64,000 nucleotides of DNA, from NCBI GenBank assembly GCA_947044365.1, contig OX345641.1, positions 1,989,460 through 2,053,459 on the forward strand, given 5' to 3'. Below are positions 61,524-64,000 of this stretch, piece after piece (the stretch's first letter is position 1; each line of letters starts with the position of its first letter). The translations under genes and the position numbers were made by a program. Under the pieces are notes generated by a model. The model was not told the origin of the DNA. It saw nothing but the letters and a program-made list of their open reading frames with translations, and ran no database searches. Source of the stretch: Petrosia ficiformis. Taxonomy: Eukaryota > Porifera > Demospongiae > Haplosclerida > Petrosiidae.

Positions 61524-63650
61524 ATGGCTACCACTTCTTTAGCTGCTGTTACAACAGAAAACACGCACAGCAATCGTAAACCAACATATACAAGAGCTGA
61601 AGTGGCTTTACACAATAAACGAGATGATTTATGGATCATTATATATGGAAGAGTCTATAATGTGACCAAATGGGCCTACAAGCATCCTGGTGGAAAAGAA
61701 ATCATGCAGAACTATGGTGGAGAAGATGCATCAGTAAGTACATTTCAGCTCAGATACTTAATTGTTTCTCTATAATGTTACATTAATGCAGCTTGCATTC
61801 GAGTCTTTTCATAATAATAAAAAGTTTGTAAGAGGTCATATGGCTAAGCTGTATATTGGTGACATTGTTGAAGAAGAAAGGGAGGTATGTCACATGTGAG
61901 CTAATATGTATAGTTATATATATATATATATATATATATCTCCATAAAGAATCACGCTTACTTGTGCTGTATGTATCATCAACTCTCCCTTGGTTTTTTA
62001 TACAACAATATTATAATTTATGATATTATTATTGTATATCATTAATCACATATGCGTGCACCCAACTATTCATCAATGTGTAGATGATACATAATATACA
62101 TTTTGCCATCTACATATGAATCTGTCTATATCAGTTATCAGAAATGTGTAAGGATTTCTTACGTCTTCGAGAAGACATGATACAGAAGGTACATTGAGCA
62201 CCATTACATATAATATATATCACATATTAGACAGCAATATCATATGAAGAAAAGATATCCCTATTATTGCTTTTAAACATTCTCATTCTTAGAAACATTC
62301 TTTCTTGTGTCTGAAATTCAGCTAAAGTCTGTTCATATTCACGATGTCCTCAAAATTATGATGTAATGACTTTATATGTAATATAGTGTATAGTTTAATG
62401 TCATAAGGTTAATACATGATTATACTGTAACTTAATAATGAAGCAATGGATTGAAATTTGACATACACAAAAAAGAATGGGAAGGATAATTATATGCAAA
62501 TGGTACAGTTAAAAAGATTGTTGGTCATTTCAAACTAAAGTTATGAGGATTTTTCTGAGGACAAGGTGAATGTGAATGACCTTTACCTATATTTTCCTTA
62601 TATTTAAAAGGTTCTTGTACAGCTTCAATTTGTTTTGTAGCTTAATAATTATATAAGTTAATTTCTGCAGTGATGGCATTTGATAGACCCTTCAGGTCAT
62701 AATAATGCATGCATCAACCTCTTCCATTTAAATTTCGGCAATACAATTTAAAAATCGTAATGAAAAATTTGAGTGTAAGGTCAATATGCCGAAAATATCC
62801 ACATTTTTTGAATTCATCTCTTCAACATGATTTCAAAGACAATAATAAAATCTATAACCTTTTAATCACTAAATCCTTGATACTTTTTAATTCTTTCCGT
62901 TTAACATTTTTCTAGGGATTTTTCAAAGTCAATCCATGGTATTACATACTTTTCTTGACTCATATTGTCCTAATTGAAGTACTTGGAGTTCTTATTCTGT
63001 GGCGCTATGGGACTGGATGGTGGCAATTGTTATTGTCTGGAATTTGTATAGCAACCTCACAGGTTCATTTTTTTTAATGTTTCCTATACTTATACATCCA
63101 TTCAGATCATCAGATCATCTGTAGACCTATTCATTATTATCTATCGTTCATAATTATTTCCATTTACCGATTTATTCATTTGTTTTCAGACTCAAGCAGG
63201 TTTTTTGCAACATGATATTGGTCATCGTTCCGTTGCAAATAGCACTCGTGTTAACAGATTTTTTCACGATGTTGTGTTTAACTTCATAAAAGGTGGTTGC
63301 TGTAACTGGTGGAATTATCGCCATTATAAACATCATGCCAAACCTAATGTTGTAAGTCTACTGGCCCACTTTAGCTTAATTTGCGATTAGGGGATATGTG
63401 TAATGGCATCAGGTTTCTACATGTATATATAAATGAGATGCTATTATTTATAATTATATGCAAGCATGCACCCATGTAAATACAGGACTCTGGTACTCGT
63501 TAAAAAGGTTTTAAAATGATGAGCGAGATATGCTCAGAAGCACATTCAACTTTAAATATTAGTGGTATAATAATCATTACCACATGTGGGGGTTATAGCT
63601 AGGGTTATCACTTAATATGCTGGTGAGGGTTTTGCACTTCAGTATATACT

Positions 63651-63723
<73 letters not shown>

Positions 63724-63856
63724 ATATTATAGTAATTTCATGATTTTGTGTACACAGATATAATTACTATCTTGCTTTTTTAAACTTTAGTACAAGAAAG
63801 ATCCTGATATTACATTAGCATATCTTTATGTATTAGGAAAGAATATACCAGTTCAG
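61524..63856 (+). CDS. Gene D: front-end fatty acid desaturase, first six exons; runs off the window
   Basis: Exons 61524-61733, 61792-61884, 62135-62188, 62916-63062, 63190-63351, 63791-63856, with the same lengths and phases as gene A. The remaining six exons lie beyond 64000. It encodes the b5 domain (HPGG at 54-57) and the first two histidine boxes, HDIGH (176-180) and HYKHH (213-217). Exon 1 has 70 codons, as in A, against 68 in B and C. It is the most divergent copy in exon 5 (GGCCNWWNYRHYKHHAKPN). Intact as far as visible. Confidence 0.9.
61916..61940. repeat. Short (AT)n tract
   Basis: TATATATA run in intron 2 of gene D. Confidence 0.9.
62328..62583. mobile_element. GTCATTC-family MITE in intron 3 of gene D
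   Basis: AAAGTCTGTTCATATTCACG at the left and GTGAATGTGAATGACCTTTA at the right, single core unit (ATAGTGTATAGTTTAATGTC). Confidence 0.75.
63655..63722. repeat. (AT)n microsatellite in intron 5 of gene D
   Basis: About 68 bp of AT with two short breaks. Confidence 0.92.
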
Positions 63857-64000
63857 GTAAGAAGACTATGGTATCTGCATTACCAATCAGATTTAGAGAA
63901 GAAAAGTAGAAAATGAATGTGATTTTTGATTTCTTGTGCACTACTTTACAAATACAGTATTTTGAGTGAAATGTGCTTTGAGTATTTATGTATGTATAAT

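Overview
The window reads as nuclear DNA of an early-branching animal, most likely a demosponge. It is AT-rich, has short exons with canonical GT-AG introns, and its introns are packed with microsatellites, minisatellites and short inverted-repeat transposons. The animal assignment rests on gene structure and protein families (metazoan-type front-end fatty acid desaturases, a PDZ-PH-PH adaptor, a ZU5-like protein). The sponge assignment is an inference.

Layout, left to right. (1) 1-4030: a satellite-like tandem array with a unit of about 99 bp. (2) 4309-8596, + strand: a multi-exon gene with a three-times-repeated 105-nt exon, a ZU5-like domain, a very acidic linker and a C-terminal helical domain that may be death-fold-like. 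(3) 9743-26969, + strand: an eight-exon, 396-residue PDZ-PH-PH protein whose long introns hold many MITEs and simple repeats. (4) 27449 to the window end: a tandem cluster of cytochrome b5-fused front-end desaturases, all on + with identical exon phases. These are gene A (27449-42807, intact, 446 aa), gene B (43519-48112, in-frame TAG at codon 288), gene C (56442-60095, intact, 444 aa) and gene D (61524 to the edge, first six exons).

Between B and C lies a scrambled copy of gene A, called A' here. It has the end of exon 5 in direct orientation, exons 10-9-8-7-6 inverted, then exons 11 and 12 direct but frameshifted. The simplest history is one segmental duplication of [3' part of A + B] giving [A' + C], followed by an inversion inside A'. 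Because A/A' and B/C are natural alignments, several insertions can be dated against empty sites: a full-length R2-like LINE (34062-37750) in intron 8 of A, a 609-bp TTAA-flanked element in A', and a 513-bp TA-flanked element in B.

A, B, C and D encode enzymes of the same type: the b5 domain passes electrons to a three-histidine-box di-iron centre that desaturates acyl chains in the ER membrane. In a demosponge such a cluster could serve synthesis of polyunsaturated or very-long-chain 5,9-diunsaturated fatty acids. That role is inferred, not shown by the sequence.
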